Below, one piece after another: positions 26,575 through 34,757 of a stretch of DNA of 64,000 bases. The first letter of the stretch is position 1. Each line of letters begins with the position of its first letter. The notes beneath the pieces were generated by a model. The model was given only the letters and a program-made list of their open reading frames with translations. It was not told where the DNA came from and made no database searches. Source of the stretch: Xanthobacteraceae bacterium (GTDB lineage Bacteria > Pseudomonadota > Alphaproteobacteria > Rhizobiales > Xanthobacteraceae); assembly GCA_023954195.1 (NCBI GenBank), contig JAMLIK010000001.1, forward strand, positions 1,054,001 to 1,118,000, in the 5' to 3' direction. Both the position numbers and the translations under genes were made by a program.

Positions 26575-27184
26575 TGATATCTCCTTAGTCTGTGCAAGCC
26601 TACTGAAAGCGGAGCGGATCGAATAACACGGCCCGGCGTCAAGCGAGGTCGTCAGTCGCGTATCAAATCCGAAAATTCCGCCAGCAGCGTCTGCCTGCTT
26701 GTGATTTTCTCAAAGTCCAACCTCTGCGATGCTCCTTCTCGTAGCGGAATGCAAACGCTGGAAGTGAACCACTAGCACACATGAGCACATCTGCAACTCA
26801 TGCAATGCGCGCAATTCGTTCGTATCAAGTCATCAAACACCGCGACGTGATCGCCTCGCCTGGATCAAATCATCACCTCGATTGCAGAAACCGGCGCGGT
26901 ACAACCGCATGCAACCGCGCACGTAGCGCGAAGTAATTGTCAAGCGCGACGCCATCGTCGGCTCCTCGCAACTACGCGGATCGATCGTCCTGCCGTTTGA
27001 ACAATGCAGCCATTCGCGCGGCGGGAACCCGCGCGTCGTCGCGATGATTCGAATGGAAGGGAACGTCGGCATAAATTCTATATTGACAAATTGCTTCGCT
27101 ATTATCTAATTAAGTGAAGTCTACCGCCCGGACGCATGCGACATAACGATCCGGCGGAACAAACGATCCATAGAGAGGGAACGC
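26575..27184. other. Long non-coding region before the substrate-binding protein gene
   Basis: About 610 bases show no convincing gene. The base composition is more AT-rich than the flanks, above all at 27070-27120. One reverse open frame of 79 codons (26833-27072) lacks a ribosome site and coding character. The region may hold promoters or a small RNA, but I see no defined structure apart from the promoter-like sequence at 27083-27111. Confidence 0.45.
27083..27111 (+). promoter_or_regulatory. Candidate promoter upstream of the ABC substrate-binding protein gene
   Basis: A perfect TTGACA (27083-27088) is followed after 17 bases by CTAATT (27106-27111), a weak -10; TATTAT and TATCTA lie slightly closer. 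The AT-rich setting is exceptional in this window and the position is about 75 bases before the start codon. Confidence 0.4.
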
Positions 27185-28402
27185 ATGACCAAGCCATTAC
27201 TGATCTGCTCGCTGCTCGCCGCCATCACCACGGCGGCCATAACCACGGGGGCGTCGGCGCAAATCTCCGACGACGTGGTCCGCATCGGCGTTTTGACCGA
27301 CCTGTCGAGCTGGGGCCGCGACAACAGCGGGCCGGGCTCGGTGCTCGCCGCGCAGATGGCGGTCGAGGAATTCGGCCCCACCGTGCTCGGCAAGAAGATC
27401 GAGATCGTCAGTGCCGACCACCAGATGAAAACCGACGTCGGCGTCCAGATCGCGCGCGAATGGTTCGACAACGGCAAGGTCGACGCGGTGGCCGACATTC
27501 CGAATTCCGGCATCGCCATCGCCATCCACAACATGGCCAGGGAGCGCAACAAGATCGCGCTGCTGTCCGGCCCCGGCGCGAGTTCCCTGACCAACGAACT
27601 TTGCAGCCCGAACACCGTGCATTTCACCTATGACACCTACGCGCTGTCCAAGGTGACGGCCTCCGCCGTGCTCGCCGAGGGCGGCAAGTCGTGGTTTTTC
27701 ATCACCGCCGACTATGCCTTCGGCCATTCGCTCGAAAAGGACGCCACCCACTTTATCAAGCTGCTCGGCGGCAGCATCGTCGGCGGCGTCAGGCATCCGA
27801 CCAACACCGCGGACTTCTCGTCCTTCATCCTGCAAGCGCAAAGCTCCAAGGCCAACGTGGTCGCCTTCGCCAACGCCGGTCAGGATACCGACAACGCCAT
27901 CAAGCAGGCGGGCGAATTCGGCCTCGTGCAAGGCGGGCAGAAGCTGGTGGGCCTGTTGATGTTCGATACCGACGTCCACGCCATCGGCCTTCAGGGCGCG
28001 CAAGGCACCTACATGACCACCGCATCCTACTGGAACATGGACGACAAGACCCGCGCCTGGTCGAAAAAGTTCTTCGCCAAGACCAACGTGATGCCGACCA
28101 TGATCCATACCGGCGTCTATGGCTCGGTGCTGCACTATCTCAAGGCGATCAAGGCCGCCGGCACCGACGATCCGGCCAAGGTGATGGCCAAGATGCGCGA
28201 ACTGCCGATCAACGACGTCTTCGTCCATGGCGGCAGGCTCCGCGAGGACGGCCGCGTCATTCGCGACATGTATCTCGCCCGCGTCAAGAAGCCGTCCGAA
28301 TCCAAGGAGCCGTGGGACTATCTGGAGATCGTCAAGACGGTGAAGGGCGACGACGCCTTCCGGCCGGTCTCGGAATCCCAGTGCCCGCTGCTCAAGAAGT
28401 AA
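27185..28402 (+). CDS. ABC transporter substrate-binding protein, branched-chain amino acid type
   Basis: This periplasmic binding protein of 405 residues has a signal peptide (about 25 residues, ending TTGASAQ) and the Peripla_BP_6 fold. Family features are VVRIGVLTDLSSWGRDNSGP at the start of the mature protein, GKKIEIVSADHQMKTDVGVQ, and ALSKVTASAVLAEGGKSWFF near residue 155. It would capture an amino acid, aromatic acid or another carboxylate. GAGAGGGAACGC precedes the ATG. No permease or ATPase genes adjoin it, so it must borrow another Liv-type transporter, perhaps the one at 41-45 kb. It is followed by a B repeat and then by FAD and SDR dehydrogenase genes. Confidence 0.93.
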   Translation: MTKPLLICSLLAAITTAAITTGASAQISDDVVRIGVLTDLSSWGRDNSGPGSVLAAQMAVEEFGPTVLGKKIEIVSADHQMKTDVGVQIAREWFDNGKVDAVADIPNSGIAIAIHNMARERNKIALLSGPGASSLTNELCSPNTVHFTYDTYALSKVTASAVLAEGGKSWFFITADYAFGHSLEKDATHFIKLLGGSIVGGVRHPTNTADFSSFILQAQSSKANVVAFANAGQDTDNAIKQAGEFGLVQGGQKLVGLLMFDTDVHAIGLQGAQGTYMTTASYWNMDDKTRAWSKKFFAKTNVMPTMIHTGVYGSVLHYLKAIKAAGTDDPAKVMAKMRELPINDVFVHGGRLREDGRVIRDMYLARVKKPSESKEPWDYLEIVKTVKGDDAFRPVSESQCPLLKK

Positions 28403-28449
28403 GAGAATAGCTGGCAATCCGTTTGCGGATGGACTTTCAACACCAACAT

Positions 28450-28570
28450 CGTCCCCGCGCAGGCGAGGACCCATACTCCGCAGCGGCGGTGATACGAAAA
28501 CGCCCGTGATCGGCATCTCGGATCACGATTAAGGCCAGGGGCTATGGGTCCCCGCCTGCGCGGGGACGAC
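28450..28570. repeat. Paired palindromic repeat, family B copy 4
   Basis: Left unit 28450-28473 (with one change, GGCGAGGAC) and inverted right unit 28545-28570 flank about 70 bases that include ACTCCGCAGCG, also found in copy 1. It separates the binding-protein gene from the FAD dehydrogenase gene. Confidence 0.85.
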
Positions 28571-28633
28571 ACCGGGGTTGTTCGAGCGCTTTGCGGCGAA
28601 CTTCATTTCGAGTCAGATTCTAAGGTGACGACG

Positions 28634-30358
28634 ATGGCGAACGGGACCGCTGGGGCAAACGCTTACGATTGCGACGTGCTGGTGGTGGGATCGGGCGCCG
28701 CCGGCATGGCGGCGGCGGTCACCGCCGCGCATCGCGGCCTCAAGGTGCTGATCGCCGAGAAGGAGCCGCGCTTCGGCGGCACCACGGCGCGCTCCGGCGG
28801 CTGGCTGTGGATCCCCGGCACCTCGCTGGCGCGCGCCTGGGGCATCGAGGAATCCCCGGACGCCGCCCGCACCTATCTGCGCCACGAGGCGGGCAACAAT
28901 TACGACGCCGCGCGGGTCGACGCGTTTCTCGAAGCCGGCCCCGAGGCGGTGGATTTCTTCACCACCAAGACCGCGCTGCGCTTCGACATGCCGCTCACCT
29001 TCCCCGACTATCACGCGGAGGCGCCGGGCGGCGCGCAGGGCGGCCGCTCGATGGTGACGCGGCCGTTCGACGGCCGCGAACTCGGCGATCTTATCAAGCA
29101 TCTCGGCGCGCCGCTGCCGGAATTGACGGTGTTCGGCATGATGCTGGGCTCCGGCAAGGAAATCATCCATTTCATGCGCGCAACGAAATCACTCGCTTCA
29201 GCGCTTTATGTCGCCAGGCGACTGTCGAAACATGCCCGCGACGTGATGAAATACGGCCGCGGCATGACGCTGACCAACGGCAACGCGCTCGCCGGACGGC
29301 TCGCCAAGTCGGCGCTCGATCTCAAGGTGCCGCTGTGGCTGTCGTCACCGGTGCGTGAACTGATCGTCGAGGGCGGCGCGGTGCGCGGCGCGCTGGTGCA
29401 GCACGAGGGCCAGACCGTGCGCGTCAACACCCGGCGCGGCGTGGTGCTCGCCTGCGGCGGTTTTCCGCGCGACATCTCCCGGCGCAGGGCGCTGTTTCCG
29501 CACGCGCCGACCGGCACCGAGCACTATTCCCCGGCACCCGACGGCAACACCGGCGACGGGTTGCGGATGGCGGAGGCCGCCGGCGGCCGCGTCTCGGATC
29601 ATCTGGCGAACGCCGCCGCCTGGGTGCCGGTGTCGGTGACCACGCGCAAGGACGGCAGCAAGGGCGTGATGCCGCACTTCATCGACCGCGCCAAGCCCGG
29701 CGTCATCGCCGTGATGCGCGACGGCCGCCGCTTCGCCAACGAGGGCAACTCCTATCACGACTTCGTCCAGGCCATGGTCAAGGCGGCGAAGCCCGGCGAG
29801 GAGATCGCGGCGTTCCTGATCTGCGATCACCGCGCCTTGCGCAAATACGGGCTCGGCTGCGTGCCGCCGTTCCCGATGCCGCTCGGCCATCACCTCAAGA
29901 CCGGGTATTTGATGCGCGGCGCTTCGCTTGCCGAACTGGCCAAGACCGCCGGCATCGACGCCACGGCGTTCGAGGCCACGGTGAAGGAGTTCAACGCGGA
30001 CGCCGCGAGCGGCGCCGATCCGCGCTTCGGCAAGGGCTCGCGCGCCTACAACCGCTATCAGGGCGACGCGCTGCACGGCCCCAACCCGTGCGTCGCGCCG
30101 ATCGAAAACGGCCCGTTCTACGCCATCAAGATGGTGATCGGCGATCTCGGCACCTATGCCGGCATCAAGACCGACGCGAACGCCCGCGCGCTCGACGCCG
30201 ACGGCCGGCCGATCCCCGGCCTCTACGCCGCCGGCAACGACATGGCCAGCATCATGGGCGGCAACTATCCGGGCGCCGGCATCACGCTCGGCCCGGCGCT
30301 GACCTTCGGCTACATCGCCGGCCGCCACCTCGCCTCCATTGCAGCACAAGGCGCCTGA
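28634..30358 (+). CDS. FAD-dependent dehydrogenase, ketosteroid delta1-dehydrogenase/fumarate reductase family
   Basis: This 574-residue flavoprotein has the N-terminal dinucleotide fingerprint VLVVGSGAAGMAAAVTAAHR near residue 15, followed by FGGTTARSGGWLWIPG. The C-terminal FAD motif GLYAAGNDMASIMGGNYPGAG (given as GLYAAGNDMAS and MGGNYPGAG) lies near 530. The layout is that of 3-ketosteroid delta1-dehydrogenases and related flavin enzymes that insert or remove a C=C bond next to a carbonyl. ATG 28634 has AAGGTG upstream; the frame is open before it but enters a B repeat. Four bases after its stop the SDR gene begins, so the two probably act on one substrate. The substrate is unknown. Confidence 0.9.
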   Translation: MANGTAGANAYDCDVLVVGSGAAGMAAAVTAAHRGLKVLIAEKEPRFGGTTARSGGWLWIPGTSLARAWGIEESPDAARTYLRHEAGNNYDAARVDAFLEAGPEAVDFFTTKTALRFDMPLTFPDYHAEAPGGAQGGRSMVTRPFDGRELGDLIKHLGAPLPELTVFGMMLGSGKEIIHFMRATKSLASALYVARRLSKHARDVMKYGRGMTLTNGNALAGRLAKSALDLKVPLWLSSPVRELIVEGGAVRGALVQHEGQTVRVNTRRGVVLACGGFPRDISRRRALFPHAPTGTEHYSPAPDGNTGDGLRMAEAAGGRVSDHLANAAAWVPVSVTTRKDGSKGVMPHFIDRAKPGVIAVMRDGRRFANEGNSYHDFVQAMVKAAKPGEEIAAFLICDHRALRKYGLGCVPPFPMPLGHHLKTGYLMRGASLAELAKTAGIDATAFEATVKEFNADAASGADPRFGKGSRAYNRYQGDALHGPNPCVAPIENGPFYAIKMVIGDLGTYAGIKTDANARALDADGRPIPGLYAAGNDMASIMGGNYPGAGITLGPALTFGYIAGRHLASIAAQGA

Positions 30359-30361
30359 GCC

Positions 30362-31129
30362 ATGACCACGCCGCAACCGCAACTCCTGGCCGGACGATTG
30401 GCGCTGGTGACCGGCGCGGGGCAAGGCAACGGCCGCGCCATCGCGCTCGGCCTCGCCGCCCACGGCGCCGATGTGGTGGTGACCGACATCGACGCGACGA
30501 CAGCGGCCCAGACGGCGGCGGCGGTCACCGCGCGGGGCCGGCACGGCTGGTCCTACGCGCTCGACGTCACCGACGCGGACGCCTGCGCGACGCTGGCGAA
30601 AACCGTCGGGGCGGACATCGGTCCCGTTGCGATTCTCGTCAACAACGCCGGCATCATCATTCGCGAGACCATCGATTCCCCGCGCGCGCATCAAAACTGG
30701 CGGCGCGTGCTCGACGTCAATCTCAACGGCGTGTTCAACGTCACCCACGCCTTCCTTGCCGCGTTGCGCGCCACGGGCGGCACCGTCATTAATATCGGCT
30801 CCATCGCCTCCTTCGTCGGCGTCGCCGACACCCTCGGCTATTCGCCGTCGAAAGGCGGCGTCAAGCTGCTCACCCAGGCGCTGGCGCGCGAACTCGCCAA
30901 CGACGGCATTCGCGTCAACGCCATCGCGCCCGGCGTGATCGAGACCGCGATGACCAAGGCGACGCGCGAGGATCCGGCGCGGCTCGCCGGCTTCGTCGGC
31001 CGCACGCCGCTCGGCCGCGTCGGCCAGCCGGATGAACTGGTCGGTCCGGTGGTGTTTCTCGCCTCCGACATGGCGTCTTACGTCAGCGGCGTGACGCTGC
31101 CGGTCGATGGCGGATTTCTTGCGGTTTAG
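30362..31129 (+). CDS. Short-chain dehydrogenase/reductase (SDR)
   Basis: This 255-residue classical SDR carries out NAD(P)-linked oxidation or reduction. The cofactor motif ALVTGAGQGNGRAIALGLA has an unusual Asn in place of Ile (TGxxxGxG becomes TGAGQGNG). NNAG lies near residue 95, the catalytic Ser in NIGSIASFVG near 142, and the YSPSKGGV Tyr/Lys pair near 160. The NAIAPGVIETAM stretch after the active site is typical. It follows the FAD dehydrogenase by three bases, so the two are an operon. The reaction is probably a keto/hydroxy interconversion on the same intermediate, though its identity is unknown. Confidence 0.93.
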   Translation: MTTPQPQLLAGRLALVTGAGQGNGRAIALGLAAHGADVVVTDIDATTAAQTAAAVTARGRHGWSYALDVTDADACATLAKTVGADIGPVAILVNNAGIIIRETIDSPRAHQNWRRVLDVNLNGVFNVTHAFLAALRATGGTVINIGSIASFVGVADTLGYSPSKGGVKLLTQALARELANDGIRVNAIAPGVIETAMTKATREDPARLAGFVGRTPLGRVGQPDELVGPVVFLASDMASYVSGVTLPVDGGFLAV

Positions 31130-31153
31130 CCGCGACGTGATACCCAATTGACC

Positions 31154-31237
31154 CGTCATTTCGCGGAGGCGAAGCCGCCGAAGCAATCCAGTCCGTGCTG
31201 GTGATTTCTGGATTGCTTCGGTTGGTTCGCAACGACG
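31154..31237. repeat. Palindromic intergenic repeat, family A copy 3
   Basis: A more degenerate copy: CGTCATTTCGCGGAGGCGAA at the left, GATTGCTTCGGTTGGTTCGC at the right, with AAGCAATCCAGTCCGTGC inside. It occupies the gap between the SDR and IclR genes. Confidence 0.65.
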
Positions 31238-31260
31238 AGGAATCGGAGTCAGGGTCGGCC

Positions 31261-32058
31261 ATGGGCAAAGAGTCTCGCGGCATACAGTCGATCGAGGTTG
31301 GCGGACAACTGTTGCGGGCGCTGGCGCGCAGCCTTGAGCCGATGATGCTGCGCGATCTGGCGCGCGAGGCCGGCATGACGCCGGCCAAGGCGCACCCCTA
31401 TCTCGTCAGCTTCCTGCGTCTCGGCCTGATCGAGCAGGACGAGGCGACCGGCCACTACGAGTTCGGCGCCTTCGCGCTCGAACTCGGCCTCATCAGCCTG
31501 CACCGGCTGTCCGCCGTTCGCATCGCCACGCCGAAAATCGCGGCGCTGGCGTGCCAGATCAACCACGCCGTCTCGCTGTCGGTGTGGGGGACCCACGGCC
31601 CCACGGTGATCCGGATCGAGGAATCCAGCCATCCGGTCCATATCGTGATGCGGGTCGGCTCGGTGATGGCGATGCTGGAGACGGCGACCGGACGGGTGTT
31701 TTCGGCGTTTCTGCCGTCCAATATCGTCAAGGCGGCGCTGGAATCGAAGCTCGACCGTCTCGGCATCGGCTATTCCGGCAGGCTGTCGATCCAGGGCGCC
31801 GAAATCGCGGCCTTGCTGGCCGATATCCGCAAGCGCGGCATCACCCGCGCGATCGGCGATCCCCTGCCCGGCGTCAACGCCTTCGCGGCGCCGGTGTTCG
31901 ACCATACCGGCGCGGTGGTGCTGGCGATCACCGCGATGGGCCCGACCGGCTCCTTCAACGCCGACTGGAACAGTCCGATCGCCAAGGCCCTGCTCGATTG
32001 CGCCCGCGCGATCTCGCTGCGCCTGGGCCACGCCGGCCATCGGCCGTCGCGCGGTTAA
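31261..32058 (+). CDS. IclR-family transcriptional regulator
   Basis: This regulator of 265 residues has an N-terminal winged helix (SIEVGGQLLRALARSLEPM, then LRDLAREAGMTPAKAHPYLV as recognition region, about residues 10-60). A C-terminal IclR effector domain contains RVGSVMAMLETATGRVFSAF near 140 and a late AAPVFDHTGAVVLAITAMGP near 220. The frame is open upstream, but ATG 31261 matches the family start and the earlier part is repeat sequence. It lies directly after the FAD/SDR pair and may control it. Its stop codon overlaps by four bases the stop of the convergent transporter gene. Confidence 0.92.
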   Translation: MGKESRGIQSIEVGGQLLRALARSLEPMMLRDLAREAGMTPAKAHPYLVSFLRLGLIEQDEATGHYEFGAFALELGLISLHRLSAVRIATPKIAALACQINHAVSLSVWGTHGPTVIRIEESSHPVHIVMRVGSVMAMLETATGRVFSAFLPSNIVKAALESKLDRLGIGYSGRLSIQGAEIAALLADIRKRGITRAIGDPLPGVNAFAAPVFDHTGAVVLAITAMGPTGSFNADWNSPIAKALLDCARAISLRLGHAGHRPSRG

Positions 32059-33110
32059 GGCAGGATCACACGCACCAGCAAGAGTCCCGCACCGACCAGA
32101 AACACCAGCGACAGCGTCACCGCCGCCGTGACCCTGGCGCCAACCTCGCCGATCACCCGCAGGTCGACGCCAAGGCCGAGCGCCGCCATCGACAGCACGG
32201 TGAGAATGCTGGCCGTGGTCTGGATCGGCCGGATCGCCGCGTCGGGAATGAGAGCGAGCGAGCGGCACGCCGCCAGCACGAAGAAGGCGATGATGAACCA
32301 CGGCACCGCCTTGAAGAAGCCGAGCCGCGCGCCCTGCCCGTCGCCGCCGCGCTGGAGGCGGCGCGCGCCGAGCGCGATGCACGCCACCACCGGTCCCAAC
32401 ATCATCACCCGCACCAGTTTCACCAGCGTGCCGATCTGCATGGCGACCAGCCCGACCGGCATCGTCGCCGCCAGCACCTGCGGCACCGCGTAGACGGTGA
32501 GCCCGGCGAGAATGCCGTACTGGGTTTCCGACAGCGCCAGCAGCGGCACCAGGATCGGCAGTCCCAGCACGATGATGACGCCGAGAATGGCCGTAAACGA
32601 AATCGACGAGACGATATCGTCGGAACTGGCGTCGATCACCGGCGCCACCGCGGCGATCGCCGAATTGCCGCAGATCGAATTGCCGCAAGCGACCAGAATG
32701 GCAAGCCGCGTCGGCAGGCCGAGCGCGCGGCTGATGCCGTAGCTCACCAGGAGCGACAGCACCACGATGGTGACGACCGCCGCCAGCAGCCCCATGCCCG
32801 ACGCCGCGATCACCGCGAAGGTCACCGACGCGCCCAGCAGCGCCACCGCGACCTCCAGCAACTGTTTCGCGCTGTAGGCGATGCCGGCGCGCCAGCGCGG
32901 CCCCGGCGTCCAGACCGAGCGGACCGCCATGCCGAGCAGGATCGCGATGACGATGGCTTCGAGATAAGGATGCCCGAGCGTGCGCTCCTGCGCCGCTTGC
33001 ACGGCCATCGCCAGCGCGGTGACGGCGGCGCATAGCGCGATGCCGGGCAGCCGCGCGGCGATCTTGTTCGAAAGCGTCGGTGAGACGGCGGCGCGGAGTT
33101 GGTCTGACAC
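32055..33110 (-). CDS. YeiH-family putative sulfate/sulfonate exporter
   Basis: This membrane protein of 351 residues with about ten helices belongs to the UPF0324/YeiH family (Cons_hypoth698). Typical segments are HPYLEAIVIAILLGMAVRS near residue 46, then AKQLLEVAVALLGASVTF, and CGNSICGNSAIAAVAPVI near 141, the family's most conserved stretch. The start is GTG 33110. Family members are linked to sulfite/taurine metabolism or remain uncharacterised. The gene is divergent from a LysR regulator with 90 AT-rich bases between, a common arrangement in which the LysR protein controls the transporter. Confidence 0.92.
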   Translation of the reverse strand: MSDQLRAAVSPTLSNKIAARLPGIALCAAVTALAMAVQAAQERTLGHPYLEAIVIAILLGMAVRSVWTPGPRWRAGIAYSAKQLLEVAVALLGASVTFAVIAASGMGLLAAVVTIVVLSLLVSYGISRALGLPTRLAILVACGNSICGNSAIAAVAPVIDASSDDIVSSISFTAILGVIIVLGLPILVPLLALSETQYGILAGLTVYAVPQVLAATMPVGLVAMQIGTLVKLVRVMMLGPVVACIALGARRLQRGGDGQGARLGFFKAVPWFIIAFFVLAACRSLALIPDAAIRPIQTTASILTVLSMAALGLGVDLRVIGEVGARVTAAVTLSLVFLVGAGLLLVRVILP

Positions 33111-33121
33111 GTCGGAAAATA

Positions 33122-33138
33122 TCCTTCAATGCGAAGGA
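33122..33138. promoter_or_regulatory. Inverted repeat in the yeiH-like/lysR divergent promoter region
   Basis: TCCTTC-AATGC-GAAGGA is a perfect 6-base dyad with a 5-base spacer, immediately upstream of the transporter start and within an AT-rich stretch. Its size and place suit a LysR-family binding site; no experiment supports it here. Confidence 0.45.
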
Positions 33139-33200
33139 ATATGCGTTACAGCGGCGACAATTGAAAATATTATTCTCTCATACGCCGATAGAGATAGGTT

Positions 33201-34124
33201 ATGTCGCTCAACCTCCATTTGTTTAGGATGTTCGCCGCAGTGGTCCGGACCGGCAGCTTTTCGCGCGCCGCCGAGGCGCTGAACATCAGCCAGCCGGCCA
33301 TCTCGAAGGGCGTGCGGGACTTCGAGTTGCAGGTCGGCTGCCGGCTGCTCAATCGCACCCCGAAAGGCGTGGTGCCGACCGACGAGGGCCTCGCGCTGGC
33401 GCGCCACGCCGAGGCGCTGTTCGCGACGGAGCGCGCCGCCGAGGATGAACTCCTGGCGTTGCGCGGCCTGCACAACGGATCGCTGCGGATCGGCGCCAGC
33501 ACCACCATCGCCACCTACATGCTGGCGCGCTACCTCGGCGCGTTCCACCGCGCCCACCCCGGCGTCGATCTGGTTCTGGTCAGCGCCAACACCCGCGACA
33601 TCGCCGAGCAGATGGCCAATCAGGATATCGATATCGGCCTGGTCGAAGGCCCGGTCGAGGTGCGCGGGCTGACGGCGGTCGCCTGGCAGACCGACGTCAT
33701 GGCCTTGATCGCAGCGCCCGATCACGCCTTCGCCGGCGCGACGCGGCCGATCGATCCGAAGCGGCTCGAGGACGAGATCCTGATTATCCGCGAGCCCGGC
33801 TCCGGCACCCGCGAGGTGGTGGCGCAGGCGCTGGCGTCCCATGGCATCGAGCCGACCCGCACGCTGGAAATCGGCAGCACCGAGGCGATCAAGCAGGTGG
33901 TGGCGGCCGGCGTCGGCGTCTCCGTCGTGTCGGAAGCGGCGATCGTCGATCAGACGGCCCAAGGCCGGCTGAAACGGATTCCGCTGCGGGGCATGACCAT
34001 CGCGCGCAGCCTGTGGCGGCTGACCTCGCCCGGCCGGGTCGCCGTGCCGGCCGCGCGCGCGTTCGAGAAAATGCTGGGCGAGCGGACCGCGCTCTGCGGT
34101 CTGTCCGCACCGATGGTCACCTGA
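33201..34124 (+). CDS. LysR-family transcriptional regulator
   Basis: This 307-residue regulator has an N-terminal winged helix (LFRMFAAVVRTGSFSRAAEA, then LNISQPAISKGVRDFE as recognition helix, residues 6-45). The two-lobed effector-binding domain starts near residue 90 (LRIGASTTIATYMLARYLGA). The later REPGSGTREVV is typical of the CysB/CbbR side of the family. It is divergent from the YeiH-like transporter gene, which is its probable target; a dyad lies in the shared intergenic region. The co-inducer is unknown. Its last 8 bases overlap a small convergent open frame. Confidence 0.94.
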   Translation: MSLNLHLFRMFAAVVRTGSFSRAAEALNISQPAISKGVRDFELQVGCRLLNRTPKGVVPTDEGLALARHAEALFATERAAEDELLALRGLHNGSLRIGASTTIATYMLARYLGAFHRAHPGVDLVLVSANTRDIAEQMANQDIDIGLVEGPVEVRGLTAVAWQTDVMALIAAPDHAFAGATRPIDPKRLEDEILIIREPGSGTREVVAQALASHGIEPTRTLEIGSTEAIKQVVAAGVGVSVVSEAAIVDQTAQGRLKRIPLRGMTIARSLWRLTSPGRVAVPAARAFEKMLGERTALCGLSAPMVT

Positions 34125-34332
34125 CGGCGACCGGGCGAGCGCTCGCGGCATCGGCTGTCGCCGGCGCCCGCTCCGCCGAGAAACAAGTCATCCGGGCCAG
34201 CACGATCAGCACCACCGCCAGCCAGAGCACAACCGGCCCGACGCGCCCGCCTCGCGCCGCGCCGGCGCGCCGATGCCTGCTCCATCCATGCGGAACGACT
34301 CCGCCCTCCGCGTCATACCCCTGCGCCGACAT
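34117..34332 (-). CDS. Small hypothetical single-span membrane protein
   Basis: This possible 71-residue protein begins MSAQGYDAEG with GGAG 5 bases before its ATG. It has a basic stretch (SRHRRAGAARGGR) followed by one hydrophobic segment (VGPVVLWLAVVLIVLARM), so it would insert in the membrane with its N-terminus inside. I do not recognise a family. The frame overlaps the end of the LysR gene by eight bases. It could be a chance frame; the ribosome site and positive-inside topology are the only support. Confidence 0.4.
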   Translation of the reverse strand: MSAQGYDAEGGVVPHGWSRHRRAGAARGGRVGPVVLWLAVVLIVLARMTCFSAERAPATADAASARPVAVR

Positions 34333-34591
34333 GCCGGCTCCGTCGCCATTGATGCCGCCCGATGGTGGTGCAGGCGCGCAACTTCGGCAATGGACAGGAA
34401 TTTCGAATTTGAGAGCGATCGGAGATGCTTTGCCACGATCCGCGCGGAGCGCCGGTGAAACCGTTCCCCCGCGCGCCATAACGGTATCGGATGACCGGAG
34501 GTGACGGTTGAACTCGGCGGCGTCTCTCTATAGACAGACCTTCGCCGCAGCCGGATCGCGCGGCGGCCAAGGCCGCGATCCGGCCGGCCGT

Positions 34592-34666
34592 TGGGGCGTA
34601 GCCAAGTGGTAAGGCAGGGGATTTTGATTCCCCCATTCGGAGGTTCGATCCCTCCCGCCCCAGCCA
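34592..34666 (+). tRNA. tRNA-Gln (anticodon TTG)
   Basis: A complete cloverleaf is visible. The acceptor stem is TGGGGCG/CGCCCCA (34592-34598 with 34656-34662). The anticodon stem GGGGA/TCCCC has loop TTTTGAT with the anticodon TTG at 34624-34626. The T arm contains GGTTCGATC. Discriminator G is followed by an encoded CCA at 34664-34666. The TTG anticodon reads CAA/CAG. It stands alone, not in a tRNA cluster. No integrase or duplicated 3' end is seen nearby. Confidence 0.95.
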
Positions 34667-34757
34667 GATCCGCCAGCGCCGGGCGCGCAAGCCGAGCCGG
34701 CCGCGCTTGTCGTCTTTCGGCGCGGTCGCGCCGTTCGCCCGCACCGTCGCGGAACGG

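Noticed and set aside
26833-27072. 79-codon reverse open frame in the long intergenic region
   Set aside because: No ribosome site, no domain, amino-acid composition like random sequence.
9409-28570. Recurring GTCCCCGC repeats as a CRISPR array
   Set aside because: The copies are kilobases apart, not tandem with regular spacers, and no cas genes are present.
34592-34666. tRNA-Gln as an integration site of a genomic island
   Set aside because: No integrase is encoded nearby and I could not find a second copy of the tRNA 3' end in the window.
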